Source: Iamia sp. SCSIO 61187
GTDB taxonomy: Bacteria > Actinomycetota > Acidimicrobiia > Acidimicrobiales > Iamiaceae
NCBI RefSeq assembly: GCF_019443745.1
Contig: NZ_CP050948.1
Span: 806,001-870,000 of the forward strand
Direction of reading: 5' to 3'
DNA: 64,000 nucleotides
Shown here: positions 16,606 through 25,132 of the stretch, one piece after another
Position numbering within the stretch: position 1 is the first letter of the stretch
Layout: every line of letters starts with the position of its first letter
Made by a program: the position numbers and the translations under genes
The notes under the pieces: generated by a model
Database searches by the model: none
What the model was told of the DNA's origin: nothing
What the model saw: the letters and a program-made list of their open reading frames with translations, nothing else

Positions 16606-17088
16606 TCAGTGCGGTTCCCACGCTCCCGGGGTCTCCACCAGGGCGTCGACGTCGGGGGCCAGGGCCCCGGCGGCCAGGTCCGCCAGCGTCGTCCGCTCGA
16701 GCACGGCGCGCAGGTTGGCCCGCAGCGCGATCCACATGCGCTGCAGGGCCTCGAGGCCGTCGCGGTAGGCGATGTCCTCCGGGCGCTCGCCGCGGACGTC
16801 GGCCAACGGCCCCTCGACGGCCCGGATGACGTCGGCCACGGTGATCTCGGCCGCGGGACGGGCCAGGCGGTAGCCGCCCACCGCCCCCCGCTGGCTGGCC
16901 ACCAGCTGCGCCCGCTTGAGGTCGGCCAGGATCGACTCGAGGAACTTGGGCGGGATGTCCTCCTCCGAGGCCAGGACGTGCGCCTTCATCGGCTCCGGGC
17001 GCACCCCGTCGGCCTCCGCCTCGGCGGCGGTCCGCGCCAGCGCCACCCCCGCCCGGACGGCGTAGTCGACCTTGGCGGTGGTGCGCAC
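16606..17088 (-). CDS. Rrf2 family transcriptional regulator
   Basis: 160 residues. The Rrf2 pattern is clear: [12 protein letters not shown] at the N-terminus, the recognition region [20 protein letters not shown], and the wing [20 protein letters not shown] followed by [15 protein letters not shown]. No cluster-binding Cys triad is visible in the usual C-terminal position, so it is not an IscR/NsrR-type Fe-S sensor as far as the sequence shows. Start GTG 17088. It is divergent from the flavoprotein disulfide reductase across 224 bp, a plausible target. Confidence 0.9.
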   Translation of the reverse strand: MRTTAKVDYAVRAGVALARTAAEAEADGVRPEPMKAHVLASEEDIPPKFLESILADLKRAQLVASQRGAVGGYRLARPAAEITVADVIRAVEGPLADVRGERPEDIAYRDGLEALQRMWIALRANLRAVLERTTLADLAAGALAPDVDALVETPGAWEPH

Positions 17089-17247
17089 CGATCGATCATG
17101 GCACCCGGGGCCCGGCGGCGTCGGCGCTGGTCGACGCCCCCACCCCACCGCGAACCGGCGACAGACCCGTTCCGGCGACGGCGGGCCCGGGTCTCGGTGG
17201 CTGGATGTGGCACGTCGGCGATGTCGCCGGTCGCACCGATGCCGACG

Positions 17248-17280
17248 CACGTCCTCCGACCCCGCCCGCCGCCCCGAGGG
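17248..17280. repeat. Dispersed 33-bp repeat, copy 1
   Basis: A CACGTCCTCCGACCCC-(G)-CCCGCCGCCC-(C)-GAGGG sequence in the Rrf2/flavoprotein gap. It differs at two positions from 36569-36601, 19 kb away, which also lies in non-coding DNA. This suggests a dispersed intergenic repeat family. Confidence 0.65.
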
Positions 17281-17312
17281 GGTCGGCGGCGCCGACGCCG
17301 TAACCTGCGGGG

Positions 17313-18653
17313 ATGCCCGAGCGCCTCGTCGTCATCGGTGGGGACGCGGCCGGGATGGCGGCGGCGTCGCAGGCCCGCCGTCTGAACCCGAACCTCGACA
17401 TCGTCGACCTCGAGCGGGGGACGCGCACCAGCTACTCGGCCTGCGGCATCCCGTACCTCGTCGCCGGCGACGTGGCGTCGCCCGACGACCTGGTGGCCCG
17501 CACCCCCGAGGAGTTCCGGCGCGAGCACCGCATCGACGTGCGCATGCGCCACGAGGCCATGGCCGTCGACCTCGACGCCCGCACCGTCGAGGTCCGCAGC
17601 CTCGACCACGACCGCACCTTCCGGCTCGGGTTCGACCAACTGATGTTCGGGACCGGCGCCCGTCCCATCCGCCCCGCCCTGCCCGGCATCGACGGTGCCC
17701 AGGTGCGCGGCGTCCAGACGCTCGACGACGGCTGCCACCTGCTCACCCAGGCCAAGGAGATGGGGTGCAGGGACGTCGTGGTCGTCGGCGCCGGCTACAT
17801 CGGGCTCGAGATGGCCGAGGCCTTCCACCGGTGGGGCGCCCGGGTCGTGCTGGTCGAGGCGGCCGAGCGCCCCATGAGCCGCACGCTCGACCCGGACATG
17901 GCCGACCGGGTGGTGGGTCAGATCCACCGGCTCGGCATCGAGGCCCGCTTCGGCGTCGGCGTCGAGGGGTTCGAGGCCGGCGTCGTCCACACCGCGGCGG
18001 GACCCGTGCGCGCCGACCTCGTCGTGCTCGGCCTCGGGGTCGCCCCCGAGTCGACCCTCGCCGAGCAGGCCGGGCTGACCCTGGGCACCCGGGGCTCGAT
18101 CTCGGTCGACCGGCGCCAGGCGGCCAGCGCACCGGGGGTGTGGTCCGCCGGGGACTGCGCCGAGACCTACAACCGCGTCTCGCAGCGGCGGATGCACGTG
18201 GCCCTGGGGACCGTGGCCAACAAGACCGGGCGGGTCGCGGGCGTGAACATCGGCGGCGGCTACGCCACCTTCCCCGGCGTCGTGGGGACCGCCATCACCA
18301 AGGTGTGCGGCACCGAGGTGTCCCGGACCGGGCTCTCGACCGACGAGGCCGAGCGGGCCGGGTTCCAGGTGGTCAGCGCCACGGTGGAGACGACGACGGT
18401 CGCCGGGTACCTCCCGAACGCCGAGCCCATGACGGCCAAGGCCATCGCCGAGAAGGGCACCGGTCGCCTGCTCGGCTTCCAGATCGTGGGCGGGGCCGGG
18501 GCCGCCAAGCGGATCGACACCGCCGCCACCGCCATCACCGCCGAGATGACGGTGATGGACGTCGTCGAGCTCGACCTCGCCTACGCCCCGCCGTTCTCGT
18601 CGGTGTGGGACCCGGTCCAGGTCGCGGCCCGGGCCGTCGTCCGCCAGGTCTGA
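17313..18653 (+). CDS. Flavoprotein pyridine nucleotide-disulfide oxidoreductase (CoA-disulfide reductase / NADH oxidase type)
   Basis: 446 residues. FAD-binding GGDAAGMAAASQARR is followed by TSYSACGIPYLVAGDV, with the single redox Cys (Cys44) at the position of the active Cys in CoA-disulfide reductases. The NAD(P)H-binding GxGxxG is VVVVGAGYIGLEMAEAF near 150, and the second FAD motif is GVWSAGDCAET. The C-terminal dimerisation domain has the conserved AYAPPFSSVWDPVQVAAR block. Likely roles are disulfide reduction of CoA or related thiols, or NADH oxidation; the sequence does not separate these. Divergent Rrf2 regulator upstream. Confidence 0.9.
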   Translation: MPERLVVIGGDAAGMAAASQARRLNPNLDIVDLERGTRTSYSACGIPYLVAGDVASPDDLVARTPEEFRREHRIDVRMRHEAMAVDLDARTVEVRSLDHDRTFRLGFDQLMFGTGARPIRPALPGIDGAQVRGVQTLDDGCHLLTQAKEMGCRDVVVVGAGYIGLEMAEAFHRWGARVVLVEAAERPMSRTLDPDMADRVVGQIHRLGIEARFGVGVEGFEAGVVHTAAGPVRADLVVLGLGVAPESTLAEQAGLTLGTRGSISVDRRQAASAPGVWSAGDCAETYNRVSQRRMHVALGTVANKTGRVAGVNIGGGYATFPGVVGTAITKVCGTEVSRTGLSTDEAERAGFQVVSATVETTTVAGYLPNAEPMTAKAIAEKGTGRLLGFQIVGGAGAAKRIDTAATAITAEMTVMDVVELDLAYAPPFSSVWDPVQVAARAVVRQV

Positions 18654-18714
18654 ACACGGTGATCACCGGCGCGAAACGTCCCGGCAACATGCTGACGCCA
18701 ACCTGTCGGGTCTG

Positions 18715-21078
18715 ATGGCCATGACCGCACCTGCGACCGACGGGTCCTCCGTCCCCACCCTCGACCCGGAGGCGGTGATGGCAGCCGCCGGGCCCGGTCT
18801 CGACCTGGTCACGACGTGGACCCGGGCCGTGGACCGCTGGGTCGCGGCCCTCTTCGCCCGGGCGGTGGGCGCCGACCCGACGACGGCTGCGGTGGCGCCA
18901 CCCCCCTCGGGCATCGCCCTCCTGGCCGTGGGGGGCTACGGCCGGGGCCAGCTGTGCCCGGCCAGCGACCTCGACCTGCTGCTGCTCCACGCCAAGGCCA
19001 TCGATGCCAAGCCGATCGCCGAGGCCCTCTGGTACCCGATCTGGGACGCCGGGGTGAAGCTCGGCCACTCGGTGCGCACCCCCAAGGACGCCCTCGGCCT
19101 GGCCGCCGACGACCTCGACACGGCCACGGCCCTGCTCGACGTCCGGCTCCTCGCCGGCGACCCGCTCCTCGCCGACGCCCTGGCCCGGGAGGCCGCCGCC
19201 CAGTGGGAGAAGCGGGGCAAGCGGTGGCTGGGCAAGCTGGCCGACTCGGTGGCCGCCCGCCACGCCAAGGCCGACGAGGTGGCGTTCCTCCTCGAGCCCG
19301 ACCTCAAGCTGGCGCGCGGCGGCCTGCGCGACATCCACGCCGTGCGGTGGGCCGAGCGGGCCCGCCAGGTGCTGCTCGACGACGACCACGCCTCGATCGA
19401 CGAGGCCGAGGCCGACCTCCTGGCCGTCCGGGCCGAGCTGCACCGGGCCAGCGGCCGGACCAGCGACGTGCTGACCCTCGACCAGCAGGACGCGGTGGCC
19501 GAGGCGCTCGGCGTCGACGGCGGCGCCGACGGGCTCATGGCCATGGTGGCCGAGCGGGCCCGCACCGTGGCCTGGCGCTCGGACGAGACCTGGCACCGGG
19601 TGCGAGCCATGCTCGCCGGGCCCAGCTGGTCGATGGGCGGGCGACCGCGGGAGATCGGGCCCGGGCTCGAGCTGCGCGACCGGGAGGTGCACCTCACGGC
19701 GGCGGCGGACCCGGCGACCGACCCGGCCATCGCCCTGCGGGCGGCGGCGGCTGCCGCCCGGCTCGAGACGCGCATCGACCGGGCATCCCTGGAGCGGCTG
19801 GCCGCCGAGACGACGGCGTTCGGCGACCCCTGGCCCGCCGGCGCCCGCGAGGCGCTCGTCGACCTCCTCTCGGTCGGTCCTGCCGCCATCGCCCAGATCG
19901 AGGCCCTCGATCAGGTCGGCGTCTGGCTCCGCCTGCTCCCGTTGTGGGCGCCGGTGCGCAACCGCCCCCAGCGCAACGCCTACCACCGCTTCACCGTCGA
20001 CCGGCACCTGCTGGAGACCGCCACCGGCACGGTCGAGATGATCGACACCGTCGACCGGCCCGACCTGCTGGTGCTGGGGGGGCTCCTGCACGACATCGGC
20101 AAGGGCCGCCCCGGCGACCACACCGAGGTGGGCATGGAGCTGGTCGCCGTGCTCGGCCCGCAGATGGGCCTCGACGCCGACGACACGGCCACGCTCGTCG
20201 ACATGGTGCGGCACCACCTGCTGCTCCCCGACGTCGCCACCCGGCGCGACCTCGACGACCCGGCCACCGCCGAGGGGGTGGCCGCCCGGGTCGGGTCCCT
20301 CCGCACCCTCCGGCTGCTCCACGGCCTCACCGTGGCCGACTCCCAGGCGACCGGCCCGGCGGCGTGGGGGTCGTGGAAGGCGGGCCTGGTCACCACCCTG
20401 GTCGAGCGCACCGCGGTGGTCCTGGGGGCGGCGCCCGGGGGGGAGACGGCGCTGCCGTTCCCCAGCGCCGAGCACCGGGCCCTGCTGGCGGCGCGCCAGC
20501 AGCGGGTGCAGGGCGAGGGCGAGGTGCTCACCGTCGTGGCCCCCGACCGCCCCGGGCTGCTGCGGCGCGTCGCCGGCGCCGTCGCCCTCCACGACCTGGG
20601 GGTCCTCGCCGTGGACGCCATCTCCTCCGACGACGGGTGGGCGCTGGAGCGCATCACGGTCGAGCCGCCGTCGTCGGACCCGGTCCCGTGGGCCCGGGTG
20701 ACGGCCTCGGTGGAGGCCGCCCTCGACGGGCGGCTGGCGCTCCGGGCCCGGCTGGCCGAGCGGGCCCGCACCCACCGGCCCCGCAACCGCATCCGCAGCG
20801 CCCACCAGGCCCCCAACGAGGTCCGTTTCGACAACGAGGCGTCGCGCCACGCGACGGTCGTCGAGGTCCACGCCACCGACGCCCTCGGGCTGCTCGAGCG
20901 GATCTGCCGGGCGCTGGGGGAGATGGACCTCGACGTCCGCTCGGCCAAGGTCCAGACGCTCGGCGACCGCGTCGTCGACGCCTTCTACGTGCGGGGCCCC
21001 GACGGGGCCAAGCTCACCGACGAGGCCCACCTGCGCGAGGTCGAGCGGTCCCTCCTCCACGCCCTCGACTCCGAGTAG
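18715..21078 (+). CDS. glnD: [Protein-PII] uridylyltransferase-like (GlnD)
   Basis: 787 residues with the GlnD order: nucleotidyltransferase (AVGGYGRGQLCPASDLDLLL, residues about 72-92, with the paired Asp metal ligands), a helical domain with the LKLARGGLRDIHAV GlnD block, an HD hydrolase (LLHDIGKGRPGDHTEVG, about 455), and two ACT domains (from about 602 and 713; EVLTVVAPDRPGLLRRV and ATVVEVHATDALGLLERI). It should modify and demodify a PII protein in response to glutamine; in actinobacteria the modification is often adenylylation. Alternative start ATG 18721. Neither glnB/glnK nor amtB is adjacent. Confidence 0.9.
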   Translation: MAMTAPATDGSSVPTLDPEAVMAAAGPGLDLVTTWTRAVDRWVAALFARAVGADPTTAAVAPPPSGIALLAVGGYGRGQLCPASDLDLLLLHAKAIDAKPIAEALWYPIWDAGVKLGHSVRTPKDALGLAADDLDTATALLDVRLLAGDPLLADALAREAAAQWEKRGKRWLGKLADSVAARHAKADEVAFLLEPDLKLARGGLRDIHAVRWAERARQVLLDDDHASIDEAEADLLAVRAELHRASGRTSDVLTLDQQDAVAEALGVDGGADGLMAMVAERARTVAWRSDETWHRVRAMLAGPSWSMGGRPREIGPGLELRDREVHLTAAADPATDPAIALRAAAAAARLETRIDRASLERLAAETTAFGDPWPAGAREALVDLLSVGPAAIAQIEALDQVGVWLRLLPLWAPVRNRPQRNAYHRFTVDRHLLETATGTVEMIDTVDRPDLLVLGGLLHDIGKGRPGDHTEVGMELVAVLGPQMGLDADDTATLVDMVRHHLLLPDVATRRDLDDPATAEGVAARVGSLRTLRLLHGLTVADSQATGPAAWGSWKAGLVTTLVERTAVVLGAAPGGETALPFPSAEHRALLAARQQRVQGEGEVLTVVAPDRPGLLRRVAGAVALHDLGVLAVDAISSDDGWALERITVEPPSSDPVPWARVTASVEAALDGRLALRARLAERARTHRPRNRIRSAHQAPNEVRFDNEASRHATVVEVHATDALGLLERICRALGEMDLDVRSAKVQTLGDRVVDAFYVRGPDGAKLTDEAHLREVERSLLHALDSE

Positions 21079-21113
21079 GCGGTCGGCCCGAGGCCGCGGG
21101 ATAGGTTGCCGCG

Positions 21114-21794
21114 GTGGACCGGGAGCCTGTCAGCGAGGCCGACCTGCTGCGGTGGAGCGAGGCCCTCGCCGGCATCGCCCGCACCGGGCTGGGCTTCAGC
21201 GACAACACCTACGAGCGGGAGCGGTTCGAGGAGATCCTCGCCGTGGCCGCCGACATCCGCCACGCCGCCGGCCACCCGTTCGACCCCGCCCAGCTGGTCG
21301 TCGAGTGGATGAAGTCGGTGGGCTCGGGCGTCCCCGGCTACGTCACCCCGAAGGTCGCCGTGGGCGCCGTCGTCGGCGACGACCAGGGGCGGCTGCTCCT
21401 GGTGCAGCGGGCCGACTCCGGCGTGTGGCTGTACCCCACCGGCTGGGCCGACATCGGCTACTCGCCGGCCGAGGTGGCCCGCAAGGAGGTCCACGAGGAG
21501 ACCGGGATCGAATGCGAGGTCGAGCGGCTGCTGGCCGTGTTCGACGGCATGCGGCAGGGCTTCAGCCGCATCCCGCTCTACTCGCTGGTGTTCCTGTGCC
21601 GGGCCACGGGCGGCGACCTGGCGGCCCATCCGCTCGAGTGCGCCGACGTGGGCTGGTTCGCGGCCGACGCCCTGCCCACCCCGCTCGCCGGGCACGACCG
21701 CTGGGGCGAGCTGGCCTTCGCCGCCATCGGCGGCGAGGTCCGACCCACGTGGTTCGACCAGCCCCGCGACGCGCCCTGGCGCACCCCCGGGTAG
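21114..21794 (+). CDS. NUDIX hydrolase with helical N-terminal domain
   Basis: 226 residues. An N-terminal helical segment of about 70 residues (NTYERERFEEILAVAADIRH) precedes a NUDIX fold whose box is GYSPAEVARKEVHEETGIE, with the usual WADIG lead-in. This N-terminal plus NUDIX layout matches the group often annotated as ADP-ribose pyrophosphatase-like NUDIX proteins. The GTG at 21114 is chosen because it starts just before the helical domain, 35 bp after glnD. Substrate not determinable. Confidence 0.85.
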   Translation: MDREPVSEADLLRWSEALAGIARTGLGFSDNTYERERFEEILAVAADIRHAAGHPFDPAQLVVEWMKSVGSGVPGYVTPKVAVGAVVGDDQGRLLLVQRADSGVWLYPTGWADIGYSPAEVARKEVHEETGIECEVERLLAVFDGMRQGFSRIPLYSLVFLCRATGGDLAAHPLECADVGWFAADALPTPLAGHDRWGELAFAAIGGEVRPTWFDQPRDAPWRTPG

Positions 21795-21845
21795 GGCGAC
21801 GGACGGGGTCAGACCCTGCACGAGTCCTCGCTGCGGGCACAGCCG

Positions 21846-22322
21846 TCATCCGAGGGCGTCGAGGAGGTGGGCGATGACGTCCAGGCGGCCGCCCGAGCGC
21901 TCCCACGCCCGCCCGAGGTCCCGTCGGTCGATCGCTCCGCTGGCGTCGGGCTCGACCCCGAGGGCGGCGGCGGCGCACGCGTCGAGCTGGTCGGCCGGGA
22001 GGTCCTCGTCGAACGCCCACGCCGCCTCCAGCCCCGTCCACACCGCGGTCGGGTCGAGGCGGGGGTCCTCCCCGGCGGCGATGGCCGCCGCGACCTGGGT
22101 GAACAGCTGGTCGGCCGCGAGGTCCGGGGGGCGGGTGAAGTCGGCGCAGGGGTGGAGGCGCCACTCGATCGGCATCCCGTCGGGCCCGTCGCTGCGGAGC
22201 CACGTCTGGCTCCCGTTGCCGTAGGTGTCGGCGGGCGCGCCGAAGCGCTGGTGGAGGGCCGCCAGGAGCGAGGGCCGGAGGCGCCACACGCAGGTCGCGG
22301 CGAGGTCGGGCATCCCCGTCAC
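21846..22322 (-). CDS. Hypothetical protein, 158 aa
   Basis: I do not recognise the family. It is a 158-residue soluble protein of good actinobacterial composition, with WRLRPSLLAALHQRFG, GNGSQTWLRSDGPDGMPIEW and LHPCADFTRPPDLAAD. It is convergent with the NUDIX gene (51 bp) and divergent from the WS/DGAT gene. Confidence 0.65.
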   Translation of the reverse strand: MTGMPDLAATCVWRLRPSLLAALHQRFGAPADTYGNGSQTWLRSDGPDGMPIEWRLHPCADFTRPPDLAADQLFTQVAAAIAAGEDPRLDPTAVWTGLEAAWAFDEDLPADQLDACAAAALGVEPDASGAIDRRDLGRAWERSGGRLDVIAHLLDALG

Positions 22323-22408
22323 GCTACGGGTCCGCCCCCGGCACCCGGGGGATGACGTCGGCCGACGGGGACCAGCACGAATCGCGGGCCCGGAGTACGT
22401 TCGCCCCG

Positions 22409-23917
22409 ATGTCCTACGACCGCCTCTCGCCCCAGGACTCGGTGTTCCTCCACATCGAGGACGACCACCAGCCCCTGCACGTCGGCGCCCTGGCCTACTT
22501 CGAGCGGCAGCCCTTCCTGGACGCCGAGGGCCGGTTCGACCTGGCCCGGGTCCGGCGGCGCATCGAGTCCCGCCTCCACCTGGTGCCCCGGTTCCGCAAG
22601 CACATCATGAAGGTCCCCTTCGACCAGGGGCGGCCGATCTGGGTCGACGACGCCGACTTCGACCTCACCTACCACGTCCGCCTCACCGCCATCCCGTCGC
22701 CGGGGTCCGAGGCCCAGATCAAGCTGCTGATGGACCGGATCCAGGCCCAGCTGCTCGACCGGCGCCGGCCGCTGTGGGAGATCTGGTTCGTGGAGGGCGT
22801 CGAGGGCGACCGCATCGGGCTCATCCAGAAGACGCACCACGCCCTGATCGACGGCATCTCCGGCATCGACGTGGCCACCGTCCTGCTCGACCTGGAGCCC
22901 GACGTGGAGGACGCCGACCCCGAGCCGTGGACCCCGGAGCCCCCGCCCGAGGCCTCGACGCTGCTGGTCGACAGCCTCGTCGAGCGGGCCGTCGAGCCGG
23001 CCGAGCTGGTGCGCTCGGCCCGCGCCATGGTCCGGGGCCCGCAGCAGGCGGTCGAGCGGATCAGCCAGGTCGCCCGCACCGTCGTCGACCTGGCCCACCG
23101 GACGCCGAGCGCGCCGTGGAACGTCGACGTCACCCCCCACCGGCGGTTCGAGCCGGCCCGGATCGAGCTCGACCGGGCCAAGGCCCTGCGCCGGGCGGCG
23201 GCCGAGCGGGGCTCCGACCTGGCCAAGACCACGCTCAACGACGTCGTCCTCACCGCCTGCACCGGCGCCATGCGGACCTACCTGCTCGAGCGGGGCGACG
23301 ACGTGCCCGAGGGCCTCGTCTACCGGGCCATGGTGCCGGTGTCGGTGCGCGACGTGTCCGAGCAGATGGCGCTGGGCAACCGGGTGTCGATGATGGCCGC
23401 CGACCTGCCGGTGGGCGACCCCGACCCCATCGAGCGGCTCCGCTTCGTCCACACCCACATGGCGACCCGCAAGGACATGGGCACCGCCGTCGGCGCCGAC
23501 GCCCTCATGGAGCTCACCGGCTACGCCCCGCCCACCCTCCTCGGGCTGGCCTCGCGGCTCGCGGTGCGGACCATGCCGCTCAACACGGTGATCACCAACA
23601 TCCCCGGGCCCCAGATGCCGCTCTACTGCCTCGGCGCCAAGATGCTGGAGGCGTTCCCCTACGTCTGCGTGGTCGACGGCATGGCGATGATCATCGCGGT
23701 CATCTCCTACGACGGGAAGCTGGCGTTCGGCCTCTCCGGCGACCGCAGCGCCGTCCCCGACCTCGAGGTCCTGGCCGCGTCGGTCGAGGGCGCCTTCACC
23801 GAGCTGGAGGAGGCTCTGGGCGTCGGGGCCAAGCCGAAGCCGAAGCGGAAGCCGAAGCCGAGGGCGGCGGCGAAGCGGTCGGGCGGCCGAACCCGGAAGG
23901 CCTCCACCGCAAGCTGA
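22409..23917 (+). CDS. WS/DGAT family wax-ester synthase / diacylglycerol acyltransferase
   Basis: 502 residues from ATG 22409. The catalytic HHxxxDG is present as KTHHALIDGISG (about residue 143), after the opening LSPQDSVFLHIEDDHQPLHV and LRPLWEIW-like block (RRRPLWEIWFVEG). The second conserved region (NTVITNIPGPQMPLYCLGAK) is intact. The enzyme should condense acyl-CoA with an alcohol or diacylglycerol for storage lipid. The tail is strongly basic with K-P repeats (KPKPKRKPKPRAAAKR), possibly a membrane or polymer contact. Two consecutive hairpins follow. Confidence 0.92.
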   Translation: MSYDRLSPQDSVFLHIEDDHQPLHVGALAYFERQPFLDAEGRFDLARVRRRIESRLHLVPRFRKHIMKVPFDQGRPIWVDDADFDLTYHVRLTAIPSPGSEAQIKLLMDRIQAQLLDRRRPLWEIWFVEGVEGDRIGLIQKTHHALIDGISGIDVATVLLDLEPDVEDADPEPWTPEPPPEASTLLVDSLVERAVEPAELVRSARAMVRGPQQAVERISQVARTVVDLAHRTPSAPWNVDVTPHRRFEPARIELDRAKALRRAAAERGSDLAKTTLNDVVLTACTGAMRTYLLERGDDVPEGLVYRAMVPVSVRDVSEQMALGNRVSMMAADLPVGDPDPIERLRFVHTHMATRKDMGTAVGADALMELTGYAPPTLLGLASRLAVRTMPLNTVITNIPGPQMPLYCLGAKMLEAFPYVCVVDGMAMIIAVISYDGKLAFGLSGDRSAVPDLEVLAASVEGAFTELEEALGVGAKPKPKRKPKPRAAAKRSGGRTRKASTAS

Positions 23918-23938
23918 CCTCACCGGGGCCGGGCGAGC

Positions 23939-23992
23939 GGGCCGGACGCGAGTGAGTCCGGCCCCGCCGCCGTCCAGGGGGAAGACGGCGGC
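23939..23992 (+). terminator. Two consecutive hairpins after the WS/DGAT gene
   Basis: Stem 1 pairs 23939-23947 with 23956-23964 (9 bp, 8-nt loop). Stem 2 pairs 23966-23974 with 23984-23992 (9 bp, 9-nt loop). They lie 22 bp after the stop and before a convergent gene, so they probably serve both directions. Confidence 0.6.
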
Positions 23993-24050
23993 AGGGCCGG
24001 AGTGCAGGTGGCCTCCGGGGTGGCGGGCCCCGGAGCGGGCGATCGGTGCG

Positions 24051-24251
24051 TCAGGCGGCGACGGCGGCCCGGGGTGCCGACCGAGCGGTCGCGGCGACGG
24101 CGTGGGCCTCGACGCGACGGATCAGGTCCTCGGCGGCGTCGATGCGCTGCTCGGCCAGCTCGAGCTCGACACGGGCGTTGCGCACCGCGTCGTCGTGCCC
24201 GATCCGGTAGGACAGGTCGGCCAGGACGTGGGGGAGGGCGAACCGGGCCAT
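24051..24251 (-). CDS. Small hypothetical protein, 66 aa
   Basis: 66 residues from ATG 24251 (MARFALPHVLADLSYRIGHD), with a coiled-coil-like middle (NARVELELAEQRIDAAEDLI) and an Ala/Arg-rich tail. The longer upstream part of the frame overlaps the promoter at 24419-24446 and is compositionally different, so I exclude it. Function unknown. Confidence 0.6.
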   Translation of the reverse strand: MARFALPHVLADLSYRIGHDDAVRNARVELELAEQRIDAAEDLIRRVEAHAVAATARSAPRAAVAA

Positions 24252-24418
24252 GAGGGCGAAGGTACGCCCGCCGTGTTGCGGGCGGTCGTCGCGCGCTTTG
24301 CCGCTCTGGGTCGACCGGCTGAAGCCTGTGTGACGCGCACCACCGTGGGTGGCCGCTGGGGGCGGACGGCGACGCCCACCGGGAGCGTCGTGGGAGGGGG
24401 CGGGGGCCATGCCCTGAG

Positions 24419-24446
24419 TAAATACGAAGTAGAGTTCGGCTGTCAA
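24419..24446 (-). promoter_or_regulatory. Sigma-70-type promoter reading towards the 66-aa gene
   Basis: On the minus strand TTGACA (24441-24446) and TATTTA (24419-24424) are 16 bp apart, in an AT-rich pocket unusual for this genome. A TATCGTGAATC sequence at 24448-24458 abuts the -35 and nearly repeats the one at 24886-24896, suggesting a shared operator. Confidence 0.5.
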
Positions 24447-24482
24447 GTATCGTGAATCAGGGATCTGTCGATGCTGTCGTCG

Positions 24483-24800
24483 TCATCGGCTCCCGGCGCG
24501 CCGGGGCCGAGGTCGGAGGCGCCCGAGGGTCACCAGCAGCTCGCCGATGGTGTGGTCCTGCTCGAGGGGGTGGCGCAGTGGTGCCTCCGGGTTGACCTCG
24601 TAGTGGTTCCGGCGCCCTTCCTTCCGGCGGGTGACGTAGCCGTCGCCGACGAGGTCGCTCACGATCGACTGGGCCGCCCGCTCGGTGATGCCCACGCGCG
24701 CCGCGATGTCACGGCCGCGGACGTCGGGCTCCTCGGCGATGCACACCAGGACGTGGGCGTGGTTGGTCAGGAACGTCCAGCCGCGGCCTTGGTCGCTCAC
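24483..24800 (-). CDS. Winged-helix (MarR-type fold) transcriptional regulator
   Basis: 105 residues from GTG 24800, preceded by a good AGGAGG ribosome site. The wHTH is plain: TNHAHVLVCIAEEPDVRGRD, IAARVGITERAAQSIVSDLV (helix-turn-helix), then the wing GYVTRRKEGRRNHYEVNPEA, ending LRHPLEQDHTIGELLVTLG. It is divergent from the zinc-finger/P-type ATPase operon and probably controls it and itself; effector unknown. Confidence 0.85.
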   Translation of the reverse strand: MSDQGRGWTFLTNHAHVLVCIAEEPDVRGRDIAARVGITERAAQSIVSDLVGDGYVTRRKEGRRNHYEVNPEAPLRHPLEQDHTIGELLVTLGRLRPRPRRAGSR

Positions 24801-24850
24801 AGCACCTCCTGGGTCGGGGGGAGATCCTGACGCTACCCGGCACGGCGGTG

Positions 24851-24896
24851 ATGCACGAGCGTTGACATACGAATTAAAATACGCATATCGTGCATC
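24851..24896 (+). promoter_or_regulatory. AT-rich promoter flanked by an 8-bp inverted repeat, upstream of the zinc-finger/ATPase operon
   Basis: TTGACA at 24862-24867 is followed 16 bp later by CATATC (24884-24889) as a weak -10, within GAATTAAAATACGC, the most AT-rich DNA in the neighbourhood. ATGCACGA (24851-24858) and TCGTGCAT (24888-24895) form a perfect inverted repeat enclosing the promoter. TATCGTGCATC (24886-24896) matches 24448-24458 at 10 of 11 bases. Confidence 0.55.
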
Positions 24897-24919
24897 GCAC
24901 ATCACCCCAAGGAGCCCCG

Positions 24920-25132
24920 TTGCCTGCCATCGCCCGCTGCCCTCGCTGCGCGATCGACCTCACGGTCGCCATGCGCCACGACGTCGAGGTCGACATCTGC
25001 CCCTCGTGCCTCGGCGTGTGGCTGGACCGAGGCGAGATCGACACGATCATCAACCGCCTGGCGGTCGGCGATCCCGACGGCTTCCCCTCCTACTTCAGCA
25101 GCGACCTCCACGACGTCGTGGAGCACCGATGA
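24920..25132 (+). CDS. zf-TFIIB-type zinc-finger small protein
   Basis: 70 residues from TTG 24920, with AAGGAG 5 bases upstream (the GTG at 24890 lacks a ribosome site and lies in the promoter). Two CxxC pairs (RCPRC and ICPSCLGVWLDRGEID) match the TFIIB-type zinc-ribbon family of small bacterial proteins, whose second knuckle is followed by G-W/x-LDxGE. The tail is DDLH-like (SSDLHDVVEHR). Its stop overlaps the ATPase start (ATGA), so the two are translationally coupled. Role unknown; the coupling suggests a regulatory or metal-handling partner of the pump. Confidence 0.85.
   Translation: MPAIARCPRCAIDLTVAMRHDVEVDICPSCLGVWLDRGEIDTIINRLAVGDPDGFPSYFSSDLHDVVEHR

Noticed and set aside
24252-24446. 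N-terminal extension of the 66-aa protein up to 24446
   Set aside because: The extension overlaps the -35/-10 elements of its own promoter and is Pro/Gly/Arg-rich, unlike the helical core.
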